Below the pieces are notes generated by a model. The model was not told the DNA's origin. It made no database searches and worked only from the letters and a program-made list of their open reading frames with translations. Shown here piece after piece: positions 17,334 through 26,120 of a stretch of DNA of 64,000 bases; position 1 is the first letter of the stretch; each line of letters begins with the position of its first letter. Source of the DNA: CAVSPO01 sp963730005 (GTDB lineage: Bacteria > Actinomycetota > Actinomycetes > Propionibacteriales > Propionibacteriaceae); assembly GCA_963730005.1 (NCBI GenBank), contig CAVSPO010000014.1, forward strand, positions 194,695 to 258,694. The letters run 5' to 3'. The translations under genes were made by a program, and so were the position numbers.

Positions 17334-18323
17334 GTGCCTGTTTCCTGCAAGAGCAGTCGATTGTGGCTGGTGTCGGCCCGGGTCGCCGTGGTGTTGGTTG
17401 CCGCTGCGACCGTCGGCTGCTCGGACATCCCCAGGCCGGGTTCGACAACCAGCTCGGCTGTCGGCACAGGGACAGCTGCCTCGGCGCTGACACCCGCCAG
17501 CGCTCAGAGCCCGCCAGCACCCACGGGCCCGCCACAGCATCCGCGGCCCGGAGAGACTGCCTCGGAGTTGGCGAGCGAGCCGGCCGATGAACAATCCGGC
17601 GGCGCAGCTCTGGCGTGTGATGGCACGAGGCTGACGGCCCCCGCCGCGTCGGACCTGGAAGCTGCCCTGACACGAGTGGCCCGGCAACAAGGCGCCAGGG
17701 TTGCCGTTTCCTGGCTCGACCCTGTGCGTGGCGTCGTCACCGCAGGAGAACTTACCGAGGTGCCTGCCTGGTCGACCATCAAGGTTCCGCTGTCACTGGC
17801 GGTCATCGCGAACGGCGACGGTGAGGTGCTGCGTCCCTCGATCACAGCCGCCCTGCGTTCGTCGGACAACGAGGCCGCGGACCGGCTGTGGCGTTCACTG
17901 GGCGACGACGACGACACTCGGGCCGGTGCGGTCACCAGCGTGCTGCGCCAAGCCGGTGACCAGACGACCACCGTTCCGCGCACCCTGCTGCGCCCGGGTT
18001 TCAGCGTCTTTGGGCAAACGCAATGGTCGACCGCCGCGCAGGTGCAGTTCGTTCAGCAGTTGCCCTGCCTGGCTGGAGCGAACCAGGTGATCAACGACAT
18101 GGGCTCGGTGGTCGCTTCGCAGCGATGGGGGTTGGGCACCCTCTCGGGAGCTTCGTTCAAAAGTGGCTGGGGCCCCACCACTGCAGGCGGCTACACAGTG
18201 CGGCAGTTCGGTTGGTACGTCGACCAGCACGGCTCGCGCGTGCCGGTGGCCGTCGCCGTCCAGGCTTCTTCCTTCGAAGCTGGTGTGGCGACCGCGAATG
18301 CCGTTGCCTCTGCCCTCGTTTGA
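17334..18323 (+). CDS. Lipoprotein with beta-lactamase/PBP-fold serine hydrolase domain
   Basis: 329 residues, GTG start. Type II signal peptide with lipobox ending at C29 (AAATVGC). A Pro/Ser/Thr linker runs to ~residue 90, then a class A beta-lactamase-like domain: S147-T-I-K150, S177-D178-N179, and K276-S277-G278. These are the SxxK, SDN and KTG-type boxes in order and spacing. The Glu166 loop of true class A lactamases is not obvious, so a peptidoglycan hydrolase or binding role is as likely as resistance. Convergent with the pseudokinase gene, 20 bases apart. Confidence 0.78.
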   Translation: MPVSCKSSRLWLVSARVAVVLVAAATVGCSDIPRPGSTTSSAVGTGTAASALTPASAQSPPAPTGPPQHPRPGETASELASEPADEQSGGAALACDGTRLTAPAASDLEAALTRVARQQGARVAVSWLDPVRGVVTAGELTEVPAWSTIKVPLSLAVIANGDGEVLRPSITAALRSSDNEAADRLWRSLGDDDDTRAGAVTSVLRQAGDQTTTVPRTLLRPGFSVFGQTQWSTAAQVQFVQQLPCLAGANQVINDMGSVVASQRWGLGTLSGASFKSGWGPTTAGGYTVRQFGWYVDQHGSRVPVAVAVQASSFEAGVATANAVASALV

Positions 18324-18343
18324 GCCCGGGTCGATGCGCGGAG

Positions 18344-19585
18344 TCACTGCCGAACGTAGACAACCGCGTTCGAGCCGCCCATGCACTTGACGATGCTCCC
18401 GGCCACGGCGTAGCAGGACATGTCGTACCACTGTCCGGTGACAGGGCTGTAGACGCTCAACTGGCCCTCCCCGTAGGTGAAGTAGGCGCTGGCCACGTTC
18501 CCTGCGAATGAGCAGCTCGTCACGTCATTGACCGCCAGCCACGGATCGCACAGCGAAGTGCCCTCGGGTGGCCAAGCTGCCGCCGAGGCCGGCTGCTCCG
18601 TGGGCTCGGTAGTGGGCGTTGGTTCGGGGACGGTGGTCGAGGGCGCGGCGGGTCCTGTCGTTGCGGATCGAACGGGCGTGTTGGCAGTCGACCGCTGAGA
18701 GGAGGGCGCCTTCACGTTGCCGGTCGATGACGTGCTCCCCGGCGACCAGGCCCGCAACCCAAACCCGAAGGTGGCCACCAGTGCGACGGCGACGATGGCA
18801 AGCACGCCCAGAAGTGCCAGCAGCATCGTCCGGTTCTTGTTGCCAGACGGTTGGGTGGGGGGAAAGTCCGGGGACCGCATGGAGGCGTTGGGCGGCGGCG
18901 CGCCAACACCGTACTGACTGGGCGCCGGGGCAGGCGGGCCCGGATAACCGTATGGAGGTGCGGTTGGCGCAGCCGGGCTTGGGTAGCCGGGCGGTGGGGC
19001 CACGGGCCCGGCAGGGACGGGCTGCGGGGGAGTGACCAGTCGCGGCAGCTGAGGTGTGCCGGCCAGGCTGTTGGCCAGCATGTCCAGCTGGCGCGCGACG
19101 GCGCCGGCATCGGCCGGACGTTGTGCAGGATCTCTGCTGAGCAACGCGGCGATCAGATTCCAGAGCCGATCATCGATCCCGTTGGGACGTCCGGGGTTCA
19201 TGCTGGCCCGCGCCTGCATCGCTGCGTCCGGCGGCAAGCCGGCGAACGGGGTCGTCCCGCACAGCATCTCGTACAGCACGATACCCAGCGCATAGTTGTC
19301 GGCCCGGAAGTCCGGAGCGACACCCATCATCAGCTCCGGCGCCAGGTACTGCGGGGCCAGCGTGGCGCCGCGACCGGTCAGGCGCGCCGAGGGCGGGTAG
19401 CCAGGCTGGTCCAGCCGGATGGTCTCCGGCTGCACGCCACCATGAAGGACGCCGTTGGCGTGGGCCTGTGCCAGTTCACTGGCGATCTGGGCGCCGACGC
19501 GGCAGGCCAACGCGGCGTCGAGGGTGCCGCGCTCGTCGAGGTAGCCACGCAGGTTGACGCCCGGGCTCCCCAAGGTGTTCGTCAT
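18344..19585 (-). CDS. Membrane pseudokinase (Ser/Thr kinase C-lobe only)
   Basis: 413 residues from ATG 19585. Residues ~10-175 match a Hanks kinase C-lobe: HANGVLHGGVQPETIRLD aligns with the HRDxKPEN loop but carries H48-G-G-V-Q-P-E-T55, so catalytic Asp, Lys and Asn are gone; the DFG site reads TGRG (70-73). YLAPEL and DNYALGIVLYEMLCGTTPF are kept. The N-lobe with the ATP lysine is absent. A Pro-rich linker, membrane helix (~253-277) and ~135-residue outer domain follow. Likely a binding or scaffold protein, not an enzyme. Confidence 0.8.
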   Translation of the reverse strand: MTNTLGSPGVNLRGYLDERGTLDAALACRVGAQIASELAQAHANGVLHGGVQPETIRLDQPGYPPSARLTGRGATLAPQYLAPELMMGVAPDFRADNYALGIVLYEMLCGTTPFAGLPPDAAMQARASMNPGRPNGIDDRLWNLIAALLSRDPAQRPADAGAVARQLDMLANSLAGTPQLPRLVTPPQPVPAGPVAPPPGYPSPAAPTAPPYGYPGPPAPAPSQYGVGAPPPNASMRSPDFPPTQPSGNKNRTMLLALLGVLAIVAVALVATFGFGLRAWSPGSTSSTGNVKAPSSQRSTANTPVRSATTGPAAPSTTVPEPTPTTEPTEQPASAAAWPPEGTSLCDPWLAVNDVTSCSFAGNVASAYFTYGEGQLSVYSPVTGQWYDMSCYAVAGSIVKCMGGSNAVVYVRQ

Positions 19586-19781
19586 CCGGGTCCTATCCCT
19601 TGCATCTCGCAAAAACCCTGGTTTGGCCGTACGCCGCCAGCCCTCACCCTTCCGGTCGAATAGTACTGAGCTGAGCCGCCACGCCGCCACGGCGCGTGGG
19701 CGTCTGTCGAATGCGAAGAGCCGATCTTCGCGATCCTGGCCTTGCAGCAAACGCTTCGCAATAGCAGCCATAATGGGGGCC

Positions 19782-21131
19782 ATGCCCGTTCACGCGTGGA
19801 TTGATGCCTCGGCCGGTGTTGCGGGCGACATGGTGCTGGCGGCACTGCTGGACGCCGGCGCAGATCAGGCCTGGGTACAGCGAGCCGTCAACGCAGTCGT
19901 CCCCAACGCGGTGCAGTTGGGCTCCAGACAAGTCCTGCGGGCAGGACAACGGGCACTGAAGGTTGACGTCGGGGTCTTGGCCGATGACCCCCCACACCGC
20001 ACGTGGGCGTCGATTCGGCGCGACCTGGAGGCCGCCGATTTGCATCCGCTGACCCGGCATCGGGCGCTGGCAGTCTTCGAGCGGCTCGCGACCGCGGAGG
20101 CCACAGTGCACGGCGTTGACGTCGAGCAGGTGCACTTCCACGAAGTCGGCGCCCTGGACTCCATCGCGGATGTGGTGGGCAGTTGTGAGGCACTGCGAAG
20201 CCTTGGCGTTGACTCCGTCACGGCTGGGCCCGTGGCGTTGGGTTCTGGCCGCATCCGGGCAGCCCACGGCGACATCGCGGTGCCGGTGCCGGCAGTCACC
20301 CAGCTGTCCATCGGCTGGCAGGTGCTGGCCGGCACCGCTGGAGGGACCGCGGACCCCGTCGGACACGCTGAAGCGCATCATCATGGTGTTGGTCACCATC
20401 ACGAACATGCAGAACATCCCGGGGCCGGCTTGCACGATCGCCCCGCGGACCTGCTCACGCCAGGGCAGCTGGGGGAATTGGCCACTCCGACCGGCATGGC
20501 CCTGATCCGCGCACTGGCAAGCCAGTGCGAGCCGTTGCCCGCGCTCACCGTGCACGCTGTCGGCGTTGGTGCAGGGGGGAAAGACACTCCGGGACGCCCC
20601 AACGTGGTACGGGTCGTCGTCGGTTCCCCCGGTGATCCACCCCCGGAGGCGACCGAGGTTGTCGAGCTGACGGCCAACGTCGACGATCTTGACCCGAGGC
20701 TGTGGCCGGGCGTCATCGAGGCACTGCTCGGGGCGGGGGCCCTCGATGCCTGGCTGGTGCCGATCCTGATGAAAAAAGGTCGTCCGGCGCACACCCTGCA
20801 CGTGCTCACCACGCCGCAGCAACGCGAGGCCGTCACGGAGCTGATCTTCCGCGCCACCACCACGTTGGGGGTCAGATACGTCAACCCGAAGCGAAGCGTG
20901 CTGCATCGCCGCACCGACCGGGTCACCGTCGACGGCACCGAGGTGCGGCTCAAGGTTGCGTTGTTCGGCGATGAGGAGCTACGGCGGGTACCCGAGTTCG
21001 AGGACGTCCGGGCACTGGCCCAGTTGGTGGGGTGCAGCGAGCTGGAGGCGTTGGCCCGCATCGTCCAGGCCGCACGGCTCACGAGCCTTTCGACCCAGCC
21101 ATCCCATGCCCAGCAGGAGGACTGCCAGTGA
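19782..21131 (+). CDS. larC: Nickel-pincer cofactor metallochelatase LarC
   Basis: 449 residues as a single frame (some species split it by programmed frameshift). N-terminal WIDASAGVAGDMVLAALLDAGA and VHFHEVGALDSIADVVG, then a His-rich insert around residues 195-220 with three clusters (HHH, HHHEH), then the C-terminal domain with LTANVDDLDP and ILMKKGRPAHTLHVL. LarC is a CTP-dependent enzyme that inserts nickel into the pincer cofactor used by lactate racemase and relatives. First of three overlapping genes. Confidence 0.93.
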   Translation: MPVHAWIDASAGVAGDMVLAALLDAGADQAWVQRAVNAVVPNAVQLGSRQVLRAGQRALKVDVGVLADDPPHRTWASIRRDLEAADLHPLTRHRALAVFERLATAEATVHGVDVEQVHFHEVGALDSIADVVGSCEALRSLGVDSVTAGPVALGSGRIRAAHGDIAVPVPAVTQLSIGWQVLAGTAGGTADPVGHAEAHHHGVGHHHEHAEHPGAGLHDRPADLLTPGQLGELATPTGMALIRALASQCEPLPALTVHAVGVGAGGKDTPGRPNVVRVVVGSPGDPPPEATEVVELTANVDDLDPRLWPGVIEALLGAGALDAWLVPILMKKGRPAHTLHVLTTPQQREAVTELIFRATTTLGVRYVNPKRSVLHRRTDRVTVDGTEVRLKVALFGDEELRRVPEFEDVRALAQLVGCSELEALARIVQAARLTSLSTQPSHAQQEDCQ

Positions 21132-22012
21132 CCATCACACACCCGGCTCTCGCCGACGTCATCCTGGACGACGAACTTGCCGCCCTCGAGGCCGCCGTCT
21201 GCGCTCAGCTGCCGACCACCGGCAGGCTCGGTGTCGCCTACTCGGGTGGCGTCGACTCAGCGGTGCTGCTGGCCGTCGCGATCCGCGCTCTGGGAGCGGA
21301 CCGGGTGCTGGCCGTCCTGGCCGTTTCGTTGTCCCTGGCCAGCACCGAGCGTGCCCTGGCGCACCGGGTGGCCCAGGCGATGGGTGCCCAGTTGTTGGAG
21401 CTGGAGACCCATGAAGAGCGACTGCCTGCCTATCGCGCCAACGACGTCAATCGCTGCTACCACTGCAAGAACGAGCTCTTCGAACGCATCGACAGCGAAG
21501 TTGCTGCTGCGCACCGACTGACGGCAGTGGCCTACGGAGAGAACGCCGACGACCTCGTGCGGCTGGATCGGCCAGGGGCGCGAGCCGCAGCCGAGCATGC
21601 CGTGCTTCGTCCACTGGCCCAGGCAGGACTCACCAAGGCCCAGGTGCGGGCACTGGCGCGCGGTTTGCGCCTGGAGGTTGCAGACAAGCCTGCTGCACCA
21701 TGCCTGGCGTCGCGAATCCCGCACGGGCAGGAGGTGACCGCTGCGAAGCTGGCCCAGGTGGAGGCTGGAGAGCAGGCGCTGCGTTCGCTCGGCTTCAGCG
21801 ACTGTCGCTTGCGCCACCACCAGGAGTTCGCCCGCATCGAGGTGCCCGCCGATGAGATCGTCCGGTTCGGCGATCAGGCTCTGCGCAGGCGTGCGGTCGA
21901 GGCCTTGAAGGCTGCTGGCTTCCGCACGATCGTGGTCGACCTCGAAGGCCTCAAACTGGGAGCGTTCACGTTGTCCGAGATCCAGCGCAACGAGGGGATG
22001 GCGGAACGATGA
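21128..22012 (+). CDS. larE: Sacrificial sulfur transferase LarE
   Basis: 294 residues from GTG 21128 (GTGA overlap with larC). PP-loop ATPase motif SGGVDS at 39-44; conserved NRCYHCKNELF; and C192 in KPAAPCLASRIPHG, the position of the cysteine that gives up its sulfur in the well-studied enzyme. It adds sulfur to the pyridinium precursor made by LarB. Overlaps larB by 4 bases. Confidence 0.93.
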   Translation: MTITHPALADVILDDELAALEAAVCAQLPTTGRLGVAYSGGVDSAVLLAVAIRALGADRVLAVLAVSLSLASTERALAHRVAQAMGAQLLELETHEERLPAYRANDVNRCYHCKNELFERIDSEVAAAHRLTAVAYGENADDLVRLDRPGARAAAEHAVLRPLAQAGLTKAQVRALARGLRLEVADKPAAPCLASRIPHGQEVTAAKLAQVEAGEQALRSLGFSDCRLRHHQEFARIEVPADEIVRFGDQALRRRAVEALKAAGFRTIVVDLEGLKLGAFTLSEIQRNEGMAER

Positions 22013-22677
22013 GCAGCGACGTCAACCTCGATTTCGAGCGCGCGCAGCGCCGCGGCTACCCCGAGGCGGTCTACTGCGAGTTCAAGTCGCCAGACCAGGT
22101 GCGGCGGATCGCTGAGCAGATCCGCGAGCGCGCAGGGGTGGACGCCGCCCCGGTCTGCACACTGTTCACCCGCGCGCTTCCCGAGCATGTTGAGGTGATC
22201 CACGCAGTCCTGCCCGACGCCCACCACGATGAAGCAGCTCGGCTGCTGGCATGGCCACCGACGCCGCCGGCACCTTCAGGCCTGGGCGTGGTGGTGGCCT
22301 GTGCCGGCACCAGCGATTTGCCGGTGGCCCAGGAAGCTCTGCTGACGGCCCGCTATCTGGGACGTGAAACCCGGCTGCTGGCTGACATTGGCGTCGCCGG
22401 CCTGCACCGCACGCTCGCCAGGATCGACGTTCTTCGGGACGCCGGTTGTATCGTCGTGGTCGCCGGCATGGAGGGAGCCCTGGCCAGCGTCGTGTCCGGC
22501 CTGGTGAGTTGTCCGGTGGTCGCTGTACCCACCTCGGTGGGCTACGGCGCGGCGTTCGAGGGGCTGTCAGCATTGCTGGGCATGCTGAATGCCTGTTCGC
22601 CTGGGGTCGCAGTCGTCAACATCGACAACGGCTACGGGGCGGGGCATCTGGCCGCCCAGATCACCGCGCCTCGATAA
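22009..22677 (+). CDS. larB: Pyridinium-3,5-biscarboxylic acid synthase LarB
   Basis: 222 residues, ATGA overlap with larE. PurE-like C-terminal half: VVVACAGTSDLPVAQEALLTA, DIGVAGLHR, VAGMEGALASVVSGL and VPTSVGYGAAFEG. LarB carboxylates and hydrolyses nicotinic acid adenine dinucleotide, the first step of the pincer cofactor. Full length and closing the larCEB operon. Confidence 0.93.
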   Translation: MSSDVNLDFERAQRRGYPEAVYCEFKSPDQVRRIAEQIRERAGVDAAPVCTLFTRALPEHVEVIHAVLPDAHHDEAARLLAWPPTPPAPSGLGVVVACAGTSDLPVAQEALLTARYLGRETRLLADIGVAGLHRTLARIDVLRDAGCIVVVAGMEGALASVVSGLVSCPVVAVPTSVGYGAAFEGLSALLGMLNACSPGVAVVNIDNGYGAGHLAAQITAPR

Positions 22678-22736
22678 TCCTGGGCTCGCCAGGCCGGGTG
22701 AGGAGCTTGGACGTCGCATTTTGGGAAGGACGCCTG

Positions 22737-23915
22737 ATGTCAGTGGCAGAACGACTGCGCGCCGAACCCGGCCCCCCGCCGGGCAGCCTCAGTGCGCGGC
22801 TGGAATCTGTCCGGGTCGGCAGAGAAACGTCGTCCGGTGTCCGGGTGAACTCGGTGGATGCGTTGCGCGGCTTCGACATGTTTTTCATCATGGGCGGCGT
22901 GGACATTTTGCGCGCCGTCGACTACGCCGTCCAGACTCCTTTCACCCAGGCGATGAGCAAGCAGCTCGACCACGTTGAGTGGGTGGGCTTTCAATTCTGG
23001 GACATCATCATGCCGCTGTTCTTGTTCTTGGCGGGTGTCTCTATTCCGTTCGCCTTCGGCAAGCGCCTCACCGAAGTGGAGAAAAAGGCGGAGCTGTGGC
23101 CGCGCGTCATCAAACGCGTCGCGTTGTTGTGGATACTCGGCATGGCGGTGCAGGGCAACTTGCTGTCGTTCGATCCAGACGAGTTCGTGATCTTCAACAA
23201 TGCGTTGCAGGCGATTGCGATCGGCTATCTGATCTCGGTGATCTTCGTGGTTTACCTGAATGTTCGCGCCCAGCTGGTTGCCACGGCGTTGCTTGCTGCC
23301 TGCTATTGGTGGGTGCTGGAATTCCTGCCGGTGCCCGGATTCGGTGCCGGGAACTACACTCCGGAGGGGAATGCTGCCTTCTTCATCGAGCAGCAGGTGA
23401 TGGGTTCATTCATCGAAGATGGCAGTGAATACGCCTGGGTCCTCAGCAGCTTGAATTTTGGGGTCACAGCGATGTTGGGGGTTTTCGCGGGTTACGTCCT
23501 GAAGGCTTCCCTCAGCTCGCTGGCCAAGTTCGGGTTCCTGGCGGCGGCGGGATCGGTGTTGGTGGTGGCGGGATTGGTCTGGTCGCCGTTCCATCCGATC
23601 ATCAAGAAGATCTGGACAGGATCTTTCACACTGTTCTCCGGGGGGCTGTGTTTCCTGTTGCTGGCCCTGTTCTTCCTGCTCGTCGACGTGTGGAAGCTGC
23701 CGAGCGGATTCCTGCTCATCGTAGGCTCGAACTCCATCGTGGCCTATGTGGCGTGGCACTTGTTTGATTTCAAGACCTTTGGCGATGTCTTCGCGAGTGG
23801 GTTGGAGCCATTCACCGGTGTTTGGTATCCATTTGTCAGATACACCGCGGCATTCCTGGTGATGTTCACTATTTTGTGGTTCATGCGCCGCCGAGGGGTT
23901 TTCATCAAGGTTTGA
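22737..23915 (+). CDS. HGSNAT/DUF5009-like acyltransferase membrane protein
   Basis: 392 residues from ATG 22737 with GGGAAGGA upstream. About ten membrane helices. The opening VNSVDALRGFDMFFIMGG and WDIIMPLFLFLAGVSIPFAFGKR match the family related to heparan-alpha-glucosaminide N-acetyltransferase (DUF5009/DUF1624). Probably transfers an acyl group across the membrane to an envelope sugar; substrate unknown. 59 bases after larB but with no evident functional link. Confidence 0.82.
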   Translation: MSVAERLRAEPGPPPGSLSARLESVRVGRETSSGVRVNSVDALRGFDMFFIMGGVDILRAVDYAVQTPFTQAMSKQLDHVEWVGFQFWDIIMPLFLFLAGVSIPFAFGKRLTEVEKKAELWPRVIKRVALLWILGMAVQGNLLSFDPDEFVIFNNALQAIAIGYLISVIFVVYLNVRAQLVATALLAACYWWVLEFLPVPGFGAGNYTPEGNAAFFIEQQVMGSFIEDGSEYAWVLSSLNFGVTAMLGVFAGYVLKASLSSLAKFGFLAAAGSVLVVAGLVWSPFHPIIKKIWTGSFTLFSGGLCFLLLALFFLLVDVWKLPSGFLLIVGSNSIVAYVAWHLFDFKTFGDVFASGLEPFTGVWYPFVRYTAAFLVMFTILWFMRRRGVFIKV

Positions 23916-23923
23916 AAAAGCGA

Positions 23924-23954
23924 ACTGGGGCCGCCCACGAAGGGTGGCCCCAGT
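23924..23954. terminator. Bidirectional terminator
   Basis: Stem ACTGGGGCCGCCC / GGGTGGCCCCAGT with a 5-base loop between two convergent genes. Reading the minus strand, a T-run (TCGCTTTTTC) follows the stem, making it a good intrinsic terminator for the SLH gene. Confidence 0.8.
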
Positions 23955-23969
23955 CCGTTGTGCATCCAG

Positions 23970-25754
23970 TTACCTGATGACCTTGTCGAGGCGGTACATG
24001 AGGCCGGCCATCATTTCTCGAGTGACTGGCTGCCAGGCGTCGAAGGTGCCGTCATCGACATCATTGATGATGCCTTTCTCGGCTGCCCAGCACATCTCCT
24101 TGTAGAACTGCGTGTTCGGATTAATGTCGCTGAACGGACTGACTGTTGGCGGGGTGTAAGCCGGTGACTTGGCCACCCGGTACAGGAATGCGGACATCGC
24201 GTCGCGGTGGGTGGTGCTCCAGGGCCGGTAGGTCCCGTCCGGCCACCCTGTGGAGATGGTGGAGGTCTTCATCCAGGCCATTTCCTTGTAGAACTGGACG
24301 CTTGGGTCAACGTCAGTGAATGGCGACGCGGTCGGGACGCTGACTGCGGGCGATCCCTGGAAGCGGTAGAAGAAGGCCGCCATCGCATCCCGGTCGATCT
24401 GCTGATTGGGGCGGAAGGTGCCGTCCGGCCAACCGGTGGTGATGTTGTGGGCGGCCAGCCACATGATCGCGGAGTAGTTGGGGTCGCTGGCCGAGACGTC
24501 GCTGAACGGCGAGAAGTCGCTTCCCCAGACTTCCATTTCGGAGAGTCCGGCTGACCAGGTTCCAGGGCTGACGGATCCCACCGTGAATCGGACCGAGCTG
24601 ATCACCTTTTCGGGGAAGGACACATTGAGCGATGAACCGTCATTGGGCAGCGTCCCCACCGAAACCGTCGACTTGTCGGAGAAGCTCAGCGTTCCGGAAG
24701 CCACCTGGTCGTCGAGGTCAGGTCGGTCGTGCAGCACGATGCGGTTGATCCGCACCGGGTTCGGCCACGTCAGTTCGATCCAGGCGCCGGTCCCCTGATT
24801 GGCACTGGTCCATTCCATCCGGGAATCGACCGGATACCCGACCGTGGAGCCGTCAGCGACGGCAATCGCGGGAGAGTTCTCAGCAGCGTCCCACGAAGAA
24901 GCGGTCGCCTTCAGTCCCTGCGTCCCGGTCAGGTTTCTGGGCAGCTGGGTGAAGGCATAGTCGCCACACGTACGGTCGTAGTCCTGCACGTCGTCGTACC
25001 ACTGGGAGATGTAGACGCGGCCGCCTGAGAAGCTGGCCTGCGAACAACGATCCAGTGCCTCATCGGGGTAGTCGAGCTTGCCGGCCGTGGCCCACACCGG
25101 GACGCCCGGCAGCGACCAGCCGTCAGTGATCTCGTTCCAACCATTGGTGTAGGAGTAGAACCCGTAGCCGAAGCCGGCGTCGCGCAGCCCGCGAACCAGG
25201 CCTTCGATGACGTAGCGGTTCTCGATTCGCTGGGCTGCTGTGGCACTGGGCCACGGCGACTTCGGCCGGGGCTCGACGTCGATCCAGACCACGTCAGGGC
25301 GCCAGCTGATGCGAGAAAGGGAATCGATCGCCGCTTTTGCTTCGGCATAGCCGACGTTGCTGAGTTTGCCGGCTCGGGTGGCGGAGTTCCACGGCCCACT
25401 GGAGCCGTAGCTGGCCAGCTGGGTGCTGTTCGGGAAGGTGGCCATGGCGTAGCCGTGCACCGGAATGCTGTTCTGCTTGGCGAAATTGACCTGCGTTTGC
25501 AGGCAGGGATTCTCCGTGAAGGCGAGGCCATTGGTCAGACCGATGATCATGAAATCGCCGTTCTTCAGCGGCGCCAGGTCTCGGCCACACTGTGGCCACG
25601 AGATGTCGTACCCGTATTGGGTGGCAGCGTGTGCCTGTGTCGCGGGTAGAGCGCTCCAGGCCAGAAGGCTGGTCATCAGCGCAGTCACCAGAACTCTGAC
25701 CGTCGACATCCAGCCCCGTCCGATCCCGAGCCTCCGCGTGCCCTGTCGTGTCAT
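23970..25754 (-). CDS. Secreted glycoside-hydrolase-like protein with SLH domains
   Basis: 594 residues from ATG 25754. Signal peptide ~1-40 ending in ATQAHAA. Residues ~42-270 (YGYDISWPQCG, VVWIDVEPRP, YGFYSYTNGWNE, VYISQWYDD) resemble the GH25/DUF1906 lysozyme-like barrel. A galactose-binding-like region is next (ATASSWDAAENSPAIAVADG), then three SLH-type repeats, each with FSDV/FTDV, W and GWPDGTFRP-type segments, the last degenerate. Likely a cell-wall-anchored peptidoglycan or polysaccharide enzyme. The 366 bases upstream hold only the hairpin and short repeat described separately. Confidence 0.83.
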   Translation of the reverse strand: MTRQGTRRLGIGRGWMSTVRVLVTALMTSLLAWSALPATQAHAATQYGYDISWPQCGRDLAPLKNGDFMIIGLTNGLAFTENPCLQTQVNFAKQNSIPVHGYAMATFPNSTQLASYGSSGPWNSATRAGKLSNVGYAEAKAAIDSLSRISWRPDVVWIDVEPRPKSPWPSATAAQRIENRYVIEGLVRGLRDAGFGYGFYSYTNGWNEITDGWSLPGVPVWATAGKLDYPDEALDRCSQASFSGGRVYISQWYDDVQDYDRTCGDYAFTQLPRNLTGTQGLKATASSWDAAENSPAIAVADGSTVGYPVDSRMEWTSANQGTGAWIELTWPNPVRINRIVLHDRPDLDDQVASGTLSFSDKSTVSVGTLPNDGSSLNVSFPEKVISSVRFTVGSVSPGTWSAGLSEMEVWGSDFSPFSDVSASDPNYSAIMWLAAHNITTGWPDGTFRPNQQIDRDAMAAFFYRFQGSPAVSVPTASPFTDVDPSVQFYKEMAWMKTSTISTGWPDGTYRPWSTTHRDAMSAFLYRVAKSPAYTPPTVSPFSDINPNTQFYKEMCWAAEKGIINDVDDGTFDAWQPVTREMMAGLMYRLDKVIR

Positions 25755-26040
25755 GCTGAGCCTCTCTGCACATGGCGCTCCCCGTTGAGTGCGCCAGTCG
25801 TTGGGCACTGTGCCAAGGGGGTGGTGCAGGTGTCCAGACCCGGGTGGGCGCTGCCGGTCGCTTCCGCGGCTGGCTGGCGCCCCGTGGCCATCGTCGACCG
25901 CCATCGGCGAAATGGCTCATGACAAGGCAATACAGTGCTGCTGCAGTGGACGGACGGTCATTGCTGAAGCGCCCACGCCGGTGCGGTGCAACAGTCGAAC
26001 CCTCAGCTTGAGAGTTGCAGCTTGACGGCCCAGGAACGCG

Positions 26041-26078
26041 ATGGGGCGTGGAGCAGAAGGGATCTGCTCCACGCCCAT
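26041..26078 (-). terminator. Hairpin downstream of the BASS transporter
   Basis: ATGGGGCGTGGAGCAG pairs with CTGCTCCACGCCCAT (one bulged G), loop of 7. It lies 43 bases past the minus-strand transporter stop. No T-run. Confidence 0.55.
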
Positions 26079-26112
26079 CACTGGTTTCAACACACCACTG
26101 GTTTCAACACCG
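26079..26112. repeat. Two tandem copies of a 17-bp repeat
   Basis: CACTGGTTTCAACAC occurs at 26079 and 26096 with a 17-base period, abutting the hairpin. Noncoding; function unknown. Confidence 0.8.
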
Positions 26113-26120
26113 TGGAGAGG

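Noticed and set aside
17038..17673. 211-residue minus-strand frame over the NifX-like gene
   Set aside because: Antisense, Arg/Pro/Ser-rich, no domain.
22446..22736. Longer N-terminus for the HGSNAT-like protein
   Set aside because: The extension overlaps larB and is Arg/Gly noise; ATG 22737 has a strong ribosome site and precedes the family's first helix.
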